The translations under genes were made by a program, and so were the position numbers. DNA of 64,000 bases, from NCBI RefSeq assembly GCF_027594865.1, contig NZ_CP089391.1, forward strand, positions 5,362,501 to 5,426,500, given 5' to 3'. Origin of the DNA: Bradyrhizobium xenonodulans. Lineage in GTDB: Bacteria > Pseudomonadota > Alphaproteobacteria > Rhizobiales > Xanthobacteraceae. Below, piece after piece: positions 1-9,389 of this stretch (position 1 is its first letter; the number at the start of each line of letters is the position of its first letter). The notes beneath the pieces were generated by a model. It was not told the origin of the DNA. It made no database searches and saw only the letters and a program-made list of their open reading frames with translations.

Positions 1-2
1 TC

Positions 3-275
3 GCGGCACCGGTCACGTTCGCCCAGGTCTTCCTGCTGGTGCCGCCCGTGATGTTGATCACCCTGATGCCGATCTCGATCGCGGGCTGGGGCGTGCGCGA
101 GGCGACCATGGGCCTCGCCTTCGGCTTCGCCGGGCTTGCCGCCAATGAAGGCGTCAACGTCTCGCTGCTGTTGGGCGCGGTTTCCTTCATCGTCGGCGCC
201 TTCGGCGGCCTCGTCTGGATCCTCAGCGCCGAGAAAGCCGCACAGGGCTCGGCGCAGCTCGGGGTGCCGGAGTGA
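3..275 (+). CDS. Flippase-like membrane protein (LPG synthase TM family), 3' end only
   Basis: This is the last 90 residues of a gene that begins before the window. The visible part is strongly hydrophobic with two or three membrane segments and contains the stretch PISIAGWGVREATMG, which resembles the conserved P-S-x-x-GWG-x-RE signature of the lysylphosphatidylglycerol synthase transmembrane (UPF0104, YbhN/AglD-like) family. Members are polytopic inner-membrane proteins often found beside polysaccharide genes and proposed to move lipid-linked substrates. The stop overlaps the GTG start of the next gene in a GTGA, so the two are probably translationally coupled. The exact substrate cannot be told from this fragment. 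Confidence 0.75.
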   Translation, partial: AAPVTFAQVFLLVPPVMLITLMPISIAGWGVREATMGLAFGFAGLAANEGVNVSLLLGAVSFIVGAFGGLVWILSAEKAAQGSAQLGVPE

Positions 276-1282
276 ACCCACCCGCCGATGCCGTTGCCGC
301 CGCGCCCTCGCTGCTTGCCCTCGCGATCGCCGCGCTGATCTCGGCGCTCATCACCAGGACCAGCCGTCCCCTGCTCCAGCGCTACGCGCTGGCGCGACCG
401 AATGCGCGCTCCTCCCATCGCACCCCGACGCCGCAAGGCGCCGGTATCGCGGTGATCTCAGCGACGCTTCTCGTTGCATCGATGTGGGCGACCTGGGCGA
501 ACATCGCGATCCCGCCGGCGCTGGTCATTGCGACGATCGTGATCGCGCTGGTCGGATTCGCCGACGATATCGTGTCGCTGCCGGTGCTGGTGCGGCTCGC
601 GCTGCAAGCGGCCTGCGTCGGCGCGGTGGTGTTCACCGCGCCCGAGACGGCGCGCATCGTGCCGGCGCTGCCGCTCGTGCTGGAACGCGGGCTGATCATG
701 CTCGCCGGCGTCTGGTTCGTGAACCTCGTCAACTTCATGGACGGGCTCGACCTGATGACGGTCGCGGAAGTGGTGCCGGTCGCAGCGGCGCTGCTGCTGC
801 TGGGATGGCTCGGCGATCTCTCCTGGCCGGCCGTGCTGATCGCGACGGCGCTGTGCGGCGCCATGCTCGGCTTTGCGCCATTCAACAGGCCGGTCGCAAG
901 AGTCTTCCTGGGGGATGTCGGCAGCCTGCCGATCGGCCTTTTGCTCGGCTGGTGCCTGCTGGAGCTTGCCTGGCACGGACAGCCCGCCGCGGCGCTGCTG
1001 CTGCCCGGCTACTATCTTGCGGATTCCACCATCACGCTGTTTCGCCGCATCGCGCGCCGCGAGCAGTTCTGGTCGGCGCATCGCTCGCACTTCTATCAGC
1101 GCGCCACCGACAACGGCTTTTCGGTCCCGCGCGTGATCGGCGAGGTGTTCGCTCTCAATCTCGTGCTCGCATTGCTCGCCATCGTCACCGTCCGCGCCGG
1201 CGCGATGGCGACCACGCTTGTCTGTCTGCTCGCAGGCGCGATCGCGATCGTAGTCGTGCTGCGCCGCTTCTCCCGCCCTTAG
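272..1282 (+). CDS. MraY/WecA-family glycosyl-1-phosphate transferase
   Basis: A 336-residue polytopic membrane protein of glycosyltransferase family 4 (WecA/WbpL/MraY type), expected to transfer a sugar-1-phosphate from a UDP-sugar to undecaprenyl phosphate and so start O-antigen or related polysaccharide synthesis at the inner membrane. Family landmarks are present: an Asp pair (FADD, about residues 96-99), NFMDG at about 154-158, LGDVGSLPIG with Asp near 215, and an HRSHFYQR loop at about 270-277 matching the HxxH type. The start is GTG inside a GTGA overlap with the preceding flippase-like gene. It meets the next gene tail to tail with overlapping stop codons. Sugar specificity is not determined. 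Confidence 0.88.
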   Translation: MNPPADAVAAAPSLLALAIAALISALITRTSRPLLQRYALARPNARSSHRTPTPQGAGIAVISATLLVASMWATWANIAIPPALVIATIVIALVGFADDIVSLPVLVRLALQAACVGAVVFTAPETARIVPALPLVLERGLIMLAGVWFVNLVNFMDGLDLMTVAEVVPVAAALLLLGWLGDLSWPAVLIATALCGAMLGFAPFNRPVARVFLGDVGSLPIGLLLGWCLLELAWHGQPAAALLLPGYYLADSTITLFRRIARREQFWSAHRSHFYQRATDNGFSVPRVIGEVFALNLVLALLAIVTVRAGAMATTLVCLLAGAIAIVVVLRRFSRP

Positions 1283-2226
1283 ATCTTCTGAGCCGACAGC
1301 GCGAGCCGCAGTCCCTCGTCCAGGGAGACCTGTGGCTGCCAGCCGGTCGCGATCGCCTTGGCGAGGTTGAGCTCGAGCGAGCCGATCAGGCTGTCATGCG
1401 TATCCTGCCGGCCCATCACGCTGAGCAGCGTCGAGAGCAGGTCCGGCGACATCCCGAACAGCCGCGAGTTCTTGCCGGCCGCCTTCGCCAGCCGCTCGAT
1501 GAATTCGGGCGTCGAGACCTGCTCGGTGTCGGCGACCAGGAAAATCTCGAAATTGCTCGCGGGATCGGGATGGGTGAGCCGGCGCAGGATGAACGATGAC
1601 AAATTCTGCACGGCCAGGAACGCGCGGTGATTGCGGATCGCACCGAAAGGCAGCGGCATCCCCAGATTCACCGCGCGCGTCAGCAGCGCGAAATTGCCCT
1701 TGGCGCCCGCGCCGTAGACCAGCGGCGGGCGGATCACCGAGATTTTCATGTCGCTGTCGCGCGCCAGCGTCCGCAAGCCCGCTTCAGCAGCGGCCTTGGA
1801 CATGCCGTAGAGGCCGCGCGGCGTGAGGATGTCGTTCTCGCTGAACGGCGCGCGGCCTTCATTGCTGCGGCCGTGCACGAGAACGGTGCTGACGAAGATG
1901 AACTGGCGCGCGCCCGCCGTCGCCGCCGAGCGCGCCAGGTGCAGCGTGCCGGCGATGTTGACGTTGCGGTAGAGCTGGACCGCGTGTTCCTCGTGCTTGT
2001 GATGCACGCGCGCGGCGAGATGGACCACGGCGTCCACACCTTCGAGCGCGGCCGTCCAGTCGGTCTCGGGGCCGATCGATTCGATCACGACCTCGTCGTC
2101 CATCCCTTCCGGGCTGCGCACCGCACGGCGCACCGACCATCCCTCGCGCGCCAGCGCGGGCGCGACGTGACGGCCGACGAAGCCGCTTGCTCCCGTCACC
2201 AGCACGATCGGTTTGCGCTCGCTCAT
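1279..2226 (-). CDS. NAD-dependent sugar epimerase/dehydratase
   Basis: A 315-residue extended short-chain dehydrogenase of the GalE/WbpK type acting on nucleotide sugars. The Rossmann motif TGASGFVGRH is at residues 11-20, the catalytic region VST at 112-114, and the YGMSK (YxxxK) dyad at 140-144, so the active site looks intact. Beside a WecA-type transferase it probably makes or epimerises the UDP-sugar precursor used by that enzyme, as in Pseudomonas wbpL-associated epimerases; that link is inference. It shares an ATGA overlap with the upstream glycosyltransferase on the same strand. Confidence 0.85.
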   Translation of the reverse strand: MSERKPIVLVTGASGFVGRHVAPALAREGWSVRRAVRSPEGMDDEVVIESIGPETDWTAALEGVDAVVHLAARVHHKHEEHAVQLYRNVNIAGTLHLARSAATAGARQFIFVSTVLVHGRSNEGRAPFSENDILTPRGLYGMSKAAAEAGLRTLARDSDMKISVIRPPLVYGAGAKGNFALLTRAVNLGMPLPFGAIRNHRAFLAVQNLSSFILRRLTHPDPASNFEIFLVADTEQVSTPEFIERLAKAAGKNSRLFGMSPDLLSTLLSVMGRQDTHDSLIGSLELNLAKAIATGWQPQVSLDEGLRLALSAQKI

Positions 2227-3443
2227 CGTTGCTCCGCCAAAACAGGGTTGCGCAACAATTCGTCGATCAGGCCGGCATAGGCGTTCATCGCGACGGTCCG
2301 GTCGAACTTTGCGGCGGCCCTCACCGTGCGCTCCGCCATCGCGCCGTCGCAGGACACGGACGCCGCGCGAATGGCGTCGGCGAGCTGATCGGCGCGGCCC
2401 GGCGTCACCACCCAGCCGAGCCCGTTCTCCACCACCGTCAGGGCGGCCTCGGCCTCCGGCTCGGAGACCAGCGCCACGGGGCGCCCGACCGCCAGCAGAT
2501 TGTAGAAACGGCTCGGCACCGACACCCCCGCAACGTCCTTCCGGTACGGAATGATCCAGAGATTGGCAGCCGCCAGGAACGCCTCGAGCTCGGCATCCTC
2601 GACCCGCGCCACGAACGAGACATTGGCGAGGTTCGCCTCGGCCTGCAACTGCTTCAGCCGCTCGAAGCCTATGCCCCAGCCGGACAGCAGGAAGTGGATA
2701 TCCGGCTCGTCCTTCAAAAGCCGCGCGGCCTCGAACACGATCTCCGGATCATGGGTGAAGCCGAGATTGCCCGACAGGCCGACGATGAAGCGCGCGGACA
2801 GCGCTTTCCGGAACGGATTGTCCGGCGTGATCGGCCGCGCCCCGGGCGCGAGCGTCGCCCAGTTCGGGATGAAGCGGATCTTGTTCCGCGTCATCCCGGC
2901 ATAGCTCAGCAGCGGCCGCTCGGCGTCGCGCCCGATGGTGATGACGGCATTGAGCGCGCGGAACATCAGGCTGTTGGCGGCGCGCATCGTCCGCGTCACG
3001 ATGGAACCTGGCTTCAGGATTCCCGCCATCACGAGCACGTCGGGGAAGAGGTCGTGCATGATCAGCGCCGAGCGCGCACCCCTCAGCCTTGCTGCCGCAG
3101 CAACGGCATAAGGCAGCATGAACGGCGCGGTGACGGTGAGCACGACATCGCCTGCCTTGAGCTCCCGTATCAGTGCAAAGAACGTGCGCGCAGCGAACAG
3201 CAGCTCGGATAAGCCGCGCCGCACCAGCGCCGCCTTTCCCGCCATTCTGTTCTTGATGGCGACGATTCGCGGCTTGCCGGGACCTGTCTGCAAGGCCGGC
3301 AATGCGCCCGATGAGCCCGACAGCACCACAACCTCATGATCTCCAGCAACGCGGCAGGCGATGTCGGCCATGATCGCCGCGGTCGTGCTCGGATCCGGCG
3401 GGTAGTGCTGGCTCGCGACGACGATCTTGCCTCGAGACTGCAT
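2223..3443 (-). CDS. Glycosyltransferase family 4 (WbuB-like)
   Basis: A 406-residue cytoplasmic GT-B glycosyltransferase. The N-terminus VVASQHYPPDPSTTA resembles WbuB/GT4 enzymes acting on sugar nucleotides, and the C-terminal half has the GLSGNLGFTHDPE donor-domain start and a late acidic loop. I chose the ATG at 3443 because the reading frame further upstream has no family character and overlaps the next gene. It overlaps the downstream epimerase by ATGA and follows the WbpM-like gene by 2 bp, so the three form a tight minus-strand operon. The role is probably O-antigen or exopolysaccharide repeat-unit assembly; the linkage formed is unknown. Confidence 0.85.
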   Translation of the reverse strand: MQSRGKIVVASQHYPPDPSTTAAIMADIACRVAGDHEVVVLSGSSGALPALQTGPGKPRIVAIKNRMAGKAALVRRGLSELLFAARTFFALIRELKAGDVVLTVTAPFMLPYAVAAAARLRGARSALIMHDLFPDVLVMAGILKPGSIVTRTMRAANSLMFRALNAVITIGRDAERPLLSYAGMTRNKIRFIPNWATLAPGARPITPDNPFRKALSARFIVGLSGNLGFTHDPEIVFEAARLLKDEPDIHFLLSGWGIGFERLKQLQAEANLANVSFVARVEDAELEAFLAAANLWIIPYRKDVAGVSVPSRFYNLLAVGRPVALVSEPEAEAALTVVENGLGWVVTPGRADQLADAIRAASVSCDGAMAERTVRAAAKFDRTVAMNAYAGLIDELLRNPVLAEQR

Positions 3444-3445
3444 GG

Positions 3446-5359
3446 TCAGGCCGCGGTCGACCCGAATTCCGGAACCGCATCCTTCAGGATCGTCCTGATG
3501 GTGGCCCGATCGTCGCGCGCGATTGCCTGCTCCAGCGCGGCGATCCATTTGCGCAGCGTCTGCATCGGCGGCTCGTTCGGCTGCGCGGCCATGATGCCGG
3601 CGACGCCGATCTCGCGGGTCGGCTCCTCGGATGCGAACAGGATCTCGTGCAGGCGCTCGCCCGGCCGCATGCCGGTGAACACGATCTCGATGTCGTAGCC
3701 GGGCTGCAGGCCCGAGAGGCGGATCATGCGCTCGGCGAGATCGACGATCTTCACCGGCTGGCCCATGTTGAGCACGTAGACCGAGACGTCGGGACGCTCG
3801 GTTCCGAGCGCGTGCGTCGCCGCCGTGATGACGAGATCGCAGGCCTCGCGGATGGTCATGAAGTAGCGAACCATGTCGGGATGGGTCACCGTCACGGGGC
3901 CGCCGGCCTCGATCTGGGCCTTGAACTTCGGCACCACCGAACCGTTCGACGCCAGCACATTGCCGAACCGGACCGAGATCAGCCGCATCGGCGGCCTGGG
4001 GCCGCCGGCACCTGTCGCAAGATCGTGGTCAAGCGCCTGGCAGTACATCTCGGCAAAGCGCTTGGTGAGGCCGAGCATCGACACCGGCTCGATCGCCTTG
4101 TCGGTCGAGATCATCACCATGGCCTCGGCGCCGGCGCTGTGTGCGGCATCGGCGACGTTGATCGAGCCGAAGATGTTGGTCTTGACGCCCTCGCTCCAGT
4201 CGCGCTCCAGGATCGGCACGTGCTTGAGCGCGGCGGCATGGAACACGATATCAGGCTTGAAGTCGGCCATCAGGCGCATGATGCGCTCGCGGTCGCGAAT
4301 GTCGGCGATTCGTCCCTCGATCTCGGCCACCGCGCCGTGCGCGGCGAGCGCTTCCGTCACCGCGTAGAGCGCCGGCTCGGAATTCTCCACGATCAGGAGC
4401 CGCGCGGCGCCGAACGCGACGACGCGCTCGCAGATCTCCGAGCCGATCGAGCCGCCGCCGCCGGTGACGAGCACCGCCTTGCCCTTGATCAGGGCCTCCA
4501 GCCGCGCATAGTCGATGGCCTCGCTCGGCCGCAGCAGCAGGTCCTCGACCGCGACGGCCGTGAGGCGCGGCGTATCGCCGCTCTCGAGCGAGGGCATGCG
4601 GTTGACGATTACACCGAGCTTGCGCGCTCGCATCAGGATCGATTCCGGATGCGCCTCCGGCTCGAACGCCGACGGCGTCATGATGAGGCGCGCGATCGCC
4701 TTGTTGCGCTTGGCGAAGTCGGCGATGACGTCCTCGATGTCGTCGATGCCGCCCAGCACGGGCACGTTGCGGATGAGCTGGCCGCGATCGGACGTCGAGG
4801 GCGACAAGACGCCGACCGGCCAGATGCGCTTGATCGCCCCGCTCTCTATGCCGCGCAGCAGCACCTCGGCATCGGCGGCGCGGCCGATCAGCAGCGTTGG
4901 CGCGGCGTCGGCGGTGCGGGCATGGCGCCGCACCCGCGTATAGCGGAAATAGCGATAGGTCATGCGCAACGCGCTGAGGAAAGAGATCTCGAGGAACCAG
5001 TAGAGGACGATGGTCACCTTGCCGAGGAAGAAGGCGCCGCGGACGTTGGGGGCGACGAAGATGTAGTCGAGCACCAGTAGCGCCACCGTCAGCACGGTCG
5101 CGACGCGGATGATGTTCAGCGCGTCAGGCAGCGAGATGAAGCGCCATTTCGTGGTGGTCAGGTTGAAGAGGAAGAACACGACCACGCTGAAGGCGAGGAA
5201 GTAGGGCAGGATCTGGAACAGCAGCGGCAAACGGTCATAGAAGCCGTCGCCGCCCTCGAAACGCAGATAGAACGCGACGAACAGCGCCGCCGCGGTCGCC
5301 AGCAGGTCGTGGAGCGCGATCATGAAATTGCGCAAGGTGAGATGCGAAAGCCGCGTCAT
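3446..5359 (-). CDS. FlaA1/WbpM/CapD-type nucleotide-sugar epimerase/dehydratase
   Basis: A 637-residue inner-membrane protein: four hydrophobic N-terminal segments (about residues 20-135), a linker Rossmann domain, then the polysaccharide-biosynthesis dehydratase domain with TGGGGSIGSE near 299-308 and MISTDKA near 416-422. It belongs to the large FlaA1/WbpM class that converts UDP-HexNAc to 4-keto-6-deoxy intermediates. The Tyr of the usual YxxxK is absent: the local sequence is SMLGLTK, with Leu at the Tyr position and Met just before. Known large homologues such as WbpM also lack Tyr, so this is probably functional. The start at 5359 was chosen as the ATG directly before the first hydrophobic segment. 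Confidence 0.88.
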   Translation of the reverse strand: MTRLSHLTLRNFMIALHDLLATAAALFVAFYLRFEGGDGFYDRLPLLFQILPYFLAFSVVVFFLFNLTTTKWRFISLPDALNIIRVATVLTVALLVLDYIFVAPNVRGAFFLGKVTIVLYWFLEISFLSALRMTYRYFRYTRVRRHARTADAAPTLLIGRAADAEVLLRGIESGAIKRIWPVGVLSPSTSDRGQLIRNVPVLGGIDDIEDVIADFAKRNKAIARLIMTPSAFEPEAHPESILMRARKLGVIVNRMPSLESGDTPRLTAVAVEDLLLRPSEAIDYARLEALIKGKAVLVTGGGGSIGSEICERVVAFGAARLLIVENSEPALYAVTEALAAHGAVAEIEGRIADIRDRERIMRLMADFKPDIVFHAAALKHVPILERDWSEGVKTNIFGSINVADAAHSAGAEAMVMISTDKAIEPVSMLGLTKRFAEMYCQALDHDLATGAGGPRPPMRLISVRFGNVLASNGSVVPKFKAQIEAGGPVTVTHPDMVRYFMTIREACDLVITAATHALGTERPDVSVYVLNMGQPVKIVDLAERMIRLSGLQPGYDIEIVFTGMRPGERLHEILFASEEPTREIGVAGIMAAQPNEPPMQTLRKWIAALEQAIARDDRATIRTILKDAVPEFGSTAA

Positions 5360-5443
5360 CCGCCGACCGATGATAATCCCGTGAGTTGCAACCTGACCGC
5401 GCTGATAGCCCATCTCGACCAGAGTTGCCAGCCGCGCGGCCGT

Positions 5444-6742
5444 TCAGGAACCGGCTTCCCCCATCTTCGCCCCGGCCTGTTGTGTCCGGATCACCATGCC
5501 GCCGGCAACGCCGACGCCGATGACGTACATCCAGCCCTCGTGGAAGTCGAACAGATGGGAGTTGAACAGCGAGGTGAAGAGGTTCTGAACCACGACCAGC
5601 AGCCCGATCCAATGAGCCAGCCCGTCGCCGCGAAACAGCAGCAGATGCAGGATCCAGATCGCGTAGAGAACAACGACGCCGATGATGCCCCATTGCACGG
5701 CGACGTTCAGCGTCTGGTTGTGCGGATTGCCGATCACCTCGGCGGAAGCCTGGTACTGCCCGCTGGGGGTGGCAACCTGCTCGAACAATCTGCGCGTCGA
5801 GCCCGTGCCGTGCCCCACGATCGGCGCCTCCGCGAAGAAGCCGAGCGATTTCCGCCAGAATTCGAGCCGCAGGCCCAGCGAGGTCGGCTCGCCCTTTTCG
5901 ACATAGCGCGTGTAGTCGCTGACGAAGGTGTCGGCGGTCTTGCGTAAATACGGCGAAGCCTGCCAGGCGACGGCTGCGCCGACGATCAGGGCGACGGAGA
6001 TGATCGCGATGCTGCGCCAGCGCAGGTGCAGCAGCGCGAACACGCCGAACATGATCGGAATGGTGACGAGCGCGGTGCGCGACACCACCACGAAGGCCAT
6101 GTTGACGAAGAAGCCGAGCGCCAGGGCGATCAATAGCCCGGCGAGCCAGTAGCGCTTCTCGCGCAGCAGGGTCACGATCGGATAGGCCAGCGCGACCGCG
6201 CACAGCGTGAATTCCTGGCTCTGGTCGATGTAGTTCTTGACGAAGATGCCACGTTCGAGGTGGTCGGGCTTGAGCGTCAGATCGGGATAGAAGGCGACCA
6301 GCCACGACATCACCGACAACAGCGCGCAGGACACCAGGAAGGCGATGAATATCCAGTGCCCGCGCGGCGATCGCTCGAAGTGATAGAGCAGGACCGGCAG
6401 CACCAGCAGCTTGACGGTCGGACTGAGCGCATAGATGCGCGCACCCCAGGCCGCATCCGACCACAGCGTGCCCACCAATGCGAGCGCGACCATCGCGATC
6501 GGCGCCGCGCAGATCGGACGCTTCAGCGATTGCAGGAAGGCGCGGACGTCGAGAAACGGCACCATGCAGACCAGGAACGCCACGTTGAAGATCGCCGCGA
6601 GCGAGGTCGACCAGGGCAGCGAGGCCACGGTCAGGATCGCAAGCAGGTCGACCGTCTCGCACCACGCCGCCGGGCTGCGAAAGCGCCGCCACAGCATCTG
6701 GGTGGTCGTCTCCCGGGCGAGCGTCGTCGCTTGCTCCGTCAA
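5444..6742 (-). CDS. O-antigen ligase family membrane protein
   Basis: A 432-residue protein with about ten to twelve predicted membrane helices and a long periplasmic loop containing [11 protein letters not shown] and [15 protein letters not shown], the PHN feature typical of WaaL/Wzy-C enzymes that join polymer from undecaprenyl carrier to lipid A-core. The start is probably the TTG at 6742: it lies in a TTGA overlap with the hldE stop and has a strong purine-rich ribosome site (GGAGGGGA) about 4 bases upstream. The alternative ATG at 6697 would shorten it by 15 residues. Its place in one operon with heptose genes supports ligase over polymerase, but Wzy-C proteins are hard to separate by sequence. 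Confidence 0.82.
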   Translation of the reverse strand: MTEQATTLARETTTQMLWRRFRSPAAWCETVDLLAILTVASLPWSTSLAAIFNVAFLVCMVPFLDVRAFLQSLKRPICAAPIAMVALALVGTLWSDAAWGARIYALSPTVKLLVLPVLLYHFERSPRGHWIFIAFLVSCALLSVMSWLVAFYPDLTLKPDHLERGIFVKNYIDQSQEFTLCAVALAYPIVTLLREKRYWLAGLLIALALGFFVNMAFVVVSRTALVTIPIMFGVFALLHLRWRSIAIISVALIVGAAVAWQASPYLRKTADTFVSDYTRYVEKGEPTSLGLRLEFWRKSLGFFAEAPIVGHGTGSTRRLFEQVATPSGQYQASAEVIGNPHNQTLNVAVQWGIIGVVVLYAIWILHLLLFRGDGLAHWIGLLVVVQNLFTSLFNSHLFDFHEGWMYVIGVGVAGGMVIRTQQAGAKMGEAGS

Positions 6743-8223
6743 TTGTCCCCTCCCCGCGCGCGATGGACCAGCGCGGTCGTGCTGAATCCCTGGAGGATGT
6801 CGACCAGCACAACGGTTCCGCCGGCGGCCTCGACGACCTCGTGGCCGACCACCTGCTCGCGGGTGTAGTCGCCGCCCTTCACCAGCGCGCTCGGCTTGAT
6901 CCGGGTGATCAGGTCGATCGGTGTGTCCTCCTCGAAGATGACGACGAGGTCGACGGCCTCCAGCGCCGCGAGTACTTCCGCGCGCGCGCGTTCGTCCTGC
7001 ACGGGACGTTCCGGCCCCTTCAGCCGCCGCACCGAGGCATCGCTGTTGAGGCCGACGATCAGGCGGTCGCAGGCGGCGCGCGCCGCGGTGAGCACCTTGA
7101 CGTGGCCGGGATGCAGGATGTCGAAGCAGCCGTTGGTGAAGCCGACCCGCAGGCCCTGCCGTTTCCATTCGGCGAGCTGCGCGTCGAGCGCGCCGGGCGC
7201 GAGCACGATCTTCTCCTCGGCCGCGAGATAAGCATGCGGCAGGATCTTTTGCCGCAGCTCGGCCGCGCTGACGCTGGCGGTGCCCTGCTTGCTGACGGCG
7301 ACGGCAGCAGCCGCATTGGCCATGCGCAGCGCCGTATCCCAGTCCGCGCCGGTGGCGAGCGAGACCGCGAGCGCCGCAGCGACAGTGTCGCCGGCGCCGG
7401 AGACGTCTCGCACCTTCACCGGGAAAGCCGGCACATGAACGGCCTCGCCATTGCGCGGCACCAGCGTCATGCCATGCTCGCCTTGCGTGACCAGGATCGC
7501 CTCGCAATCGGCCAGCCGCATCACGTCCTCGCTGGCATCGACGATGCTCTGCGGCGTGTCGGCGCGGCTGCGGGTAGCTTCCGCAAATTCCTTGCGGTTG
7601 GGCGTCAGCAGCGTCGCGCCGCGATAGATCGCCCAATTGAGGCTCTTGGGATCGACGATCACCGGCTTATCGAGCTTTCGCGCGGCATCGATGGTGTGAC
7701 GAATCACACGCGCGGTCAGCACGCCCTTGGCGTAGTCGGAGAGGAGCACGATGTCGGCGCGCGCGATCTGCGGTAGGATCGCCTCGATCAGCTTCGTCTC
7801 GATGTCGTCGGAGGCCGCGACCGCCTGCTCCCAATCCGCGCGCAGCATATGCGTCGAAAAATGCTCGGAGACGAAGCGGACTTTGCGCGTGGTCGGCCGC
7901 GACGGATCGCACACCAGCACGCTTTCGATTCCACCCTGTTCGGCCAGCGCCGAGGCGAGCCGCCCGCCCGCATCGTCCTCGCCGACGAGCCCGACGAAGA
8001 CACAGCGCGCGCCGAGCGAGGCGACATTGCGCGCGACGTTGCCGGCGCCGCCGATATGGATCTCGCTGCGCTGGGCAACGATGACAGGCGTCGGCGCTTC
8101 CGGAGAGATCCGCGACACCTCGCCATAGACGAACTCGTCCAGCATGATGTCGCCGATGCACAGCACCGTGCGGCGGCTGATGGCTTGCGCGAGCGCATCG
8201 AAATCGAGAATGGGGGTCGGCAT
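6739..8223 (-). CDS. hldE: Bifunctional heptose 7-P kinase / heptose 1-P adenylyltransferase HldE
   Basis: A 494-residue cytoplasmic enzyme that makes ADP-D-glycero-D-manno-heptose for the LPS inner core. The N-terminal ribokinase-like domain (about 1-330) has [10 protein letters not shown] near 57-66 and the GAGDT anion-hole/base motif at 276-280. The C-terminal nucleotidyltransferase domain (about 345-494) has [10 protein letters not shown] at 365-374. Both halves look complete, and the length matches fused HldE rather than separate HldA/HldC. hldD lies 12 bp upstream and the ligase overlaps its stop, so pathway enzymes are co-transcribed. The separate phosphatase step (GmhB) and isomerase (GmhA) are not in this window. 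Confidence 0.96.
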   Translation of the reverse strand: MPTPILDFDALAQAISRRTVLCIGDIMLDEFVYGEVSRISPEAPTPVIVAQRSEIHIGGAGNVARNVASLGARCVFVGLVGEDDAGGRLASALAEQGGIESVLVCDPSRPTTRKVRFVSEHFSTHMLRADWEQAVAASDDIETKLIEAILPQIARADIVLLSDYAKGVLTARVIRHTIDAARKLDKPVIVDPKSLNWAIYRGATLLTPNRKEFAEATRSRADTPQSIVDASEDVMRLADCEAILVTQGEHGMTLVPRNGEAVHVPAFPVKVRDVSGAGDTVAAALAVSLATGADWDTALRMANAAAAVAVSKQGTASVSAAELRQKILPHAYLAAEEKIVLAPGALDAQLAEWKRQGLRVGFTNGCFDILHPGHVKVLTAARAACDRLIVGLNSDASVRRLKGPERPVQDERARAEVLAALEAVDLVVIFEEDTPIDLITRIKPSALVKGGDYTREQVVGHEVVEAAGGTVVLVDILQGFSTTALVHRARGGDN

Positions 8224-8235
8224 GATCCTGAAACC

Positions 8236-9216
8236 TCAGCGGAAGCGGTCGGGCCGGTCGAGATAATCCCCGACATAGGCTTTCACCGCGTCCTCGAGCG
8301 TCGTGAAGCCACCGTTATAGCCGGCGCGGTGGAGGCGATCGACCTCGCTCTGGGTGAAGTACTGGTAGGCGCCGCGAATGCTTTCGGGCATGTCGACATA
8401 TTCGATGTTCGGCCTAGTGCCGAGTGCCGCATAGGCGGCTAACATCAGGTCCTTGAAGCTGCGTGCCTTGCCGGTTCCGACGTTGAAGAGGCCGGACACC
8501 GACGGCGTCGCCAGCAACCACATCACGACGCGCACGACATCGTCGACATAGATGAAATCGCGGTGCTGATCGCCGTCGGCGATGCCTTCGCGATGCGACT
8601 TGAACAGCTGCACGACACGGCCCGCTCTGACATCGTCGAAGCGGCGCGCCAGCACGCTCATCATCGAGCCCTTGTGGTATTCGTTGGGGCCGAACACGTT
8701 GAAGAATTTCAGGCCCACGCATTGCGGCGGCAGCGTCTCGCCTCGCGCGACGCGCTCGGCGACGGCGAGATCGAACATGTGCTTGCTCCAGCCGTAGAGA
8801 TTCATCGGCCGCAGTTTCTTCAGCGCTTGCACCGAACCATCGTCGTCAAAGCCCGTCTCGCCGTCGCCATAGGTCGCCGCCGACGAGGCGTAGATGAACG
8901 GCACCATATTCGTGGTGCACCAGTCCAGCAGACGCATCGACAGACGGAAATTGGTCTCGATCACGAGGTCGCCGTCGGTCGCGGTGGTCGCGGAAATGGC
9001 CCCGAGATGGATCATTGCGTCGAGCTTGCGGCCCTTCAGCCAGTCGGGCAGCTCGACCGGTGGGACGATATCCACAAGCTGCCGCTTGGCGAGGTTGCGC
9101 CATTTGCCGTCGTTGCCGAGCAGATCGCAGACCACGACGTCGCTGCGGCCGGCCTCGTTCAGCGCGGCGACGACATTCGATCCGATAAAACCGGCCCCGC
9201 CGGTCACCAGCAACAT
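8236..9216 (-). CDS. hldD: ADP-L-glycero-D-manno-heptose-6-epimerase HldD
   Basis: A 326-residue NAD(P)-dependent short-chain epimerase converting ADP-D-glycero- to ADP-L-glycero-manno-heptose, the donor for heptosyltransferases. The N-terminus MLLVTGGAGFIGSN carries the dinucleotide site, and YGWSK gives the catalytic YxxxK. The ATG at 9216 sits directly before the Rossmann strand; 20 further in-frame codons upstream lack family similarity. It is the first gene of the hldD-hldE-ligase run and is divergent from waaF, which uses its product, so the 170 bp between them probably holds both promoters. No clear promoter boxes were recognised there. Confidence 0.95.
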   Translation of the reverse strand: MLLVTGGAGFIGSNVVAALNEAGRSDVVVCDLLGNDGKWRNLAKRQLVDIVPPVELPDWLKGRKLDAMIHLGAISATTATDGDLVIETNFRLSMRLLDWCTTNMVPFIYASSAATYGDGETGFDDDGSVQALKKLRPMNLYGWSKHMFDLAVAERVARGETLPPQCVGLKFFNVFGPNEYHKGSMMSVLARRFDDVRAGRVVQLFKSHREGIADGDQHRDFIYVDDVVRVVMWLLATPSVSGLFNVGTGKARSFKDLMLAAYAALGTRPNIEYVDMPESIRGAYQYFTQSEVDRLHRAGYNGGFTTLEDAVKAYVGDYLDRPDRFR

Positions 9217-9389
9217 TCCGAAATCCCTGCCCGATGTTTTGCGACCCGATACCTGCCGTAGCGCATCATCTGCCAAAGTGTAAGCATTTTGGGGCAGGCG
9301 CTTTTGGACTTGGGCTCTCCCGGCTTTACGTCCCGGCCCGGAGCAGCTAACCGAACCGCCACCTCACCTCGCCTCAGCCCTATAAACAA

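Noticed and set aside
6743..7636. Upstream extension of the O-antigen ligase frame into hldE
   Set aside because: The extra segment is an out-of-frame reading of hldE with no membrane segments; the TTG at 6742 is the better start.
9381..9386. TATAAA just before waaF as a -10 box of a leaderless promoter
   Set aside because: There is no matching -35 element at a suitable distance, and the transcript start would fall at the start codon; too weak to annotate.
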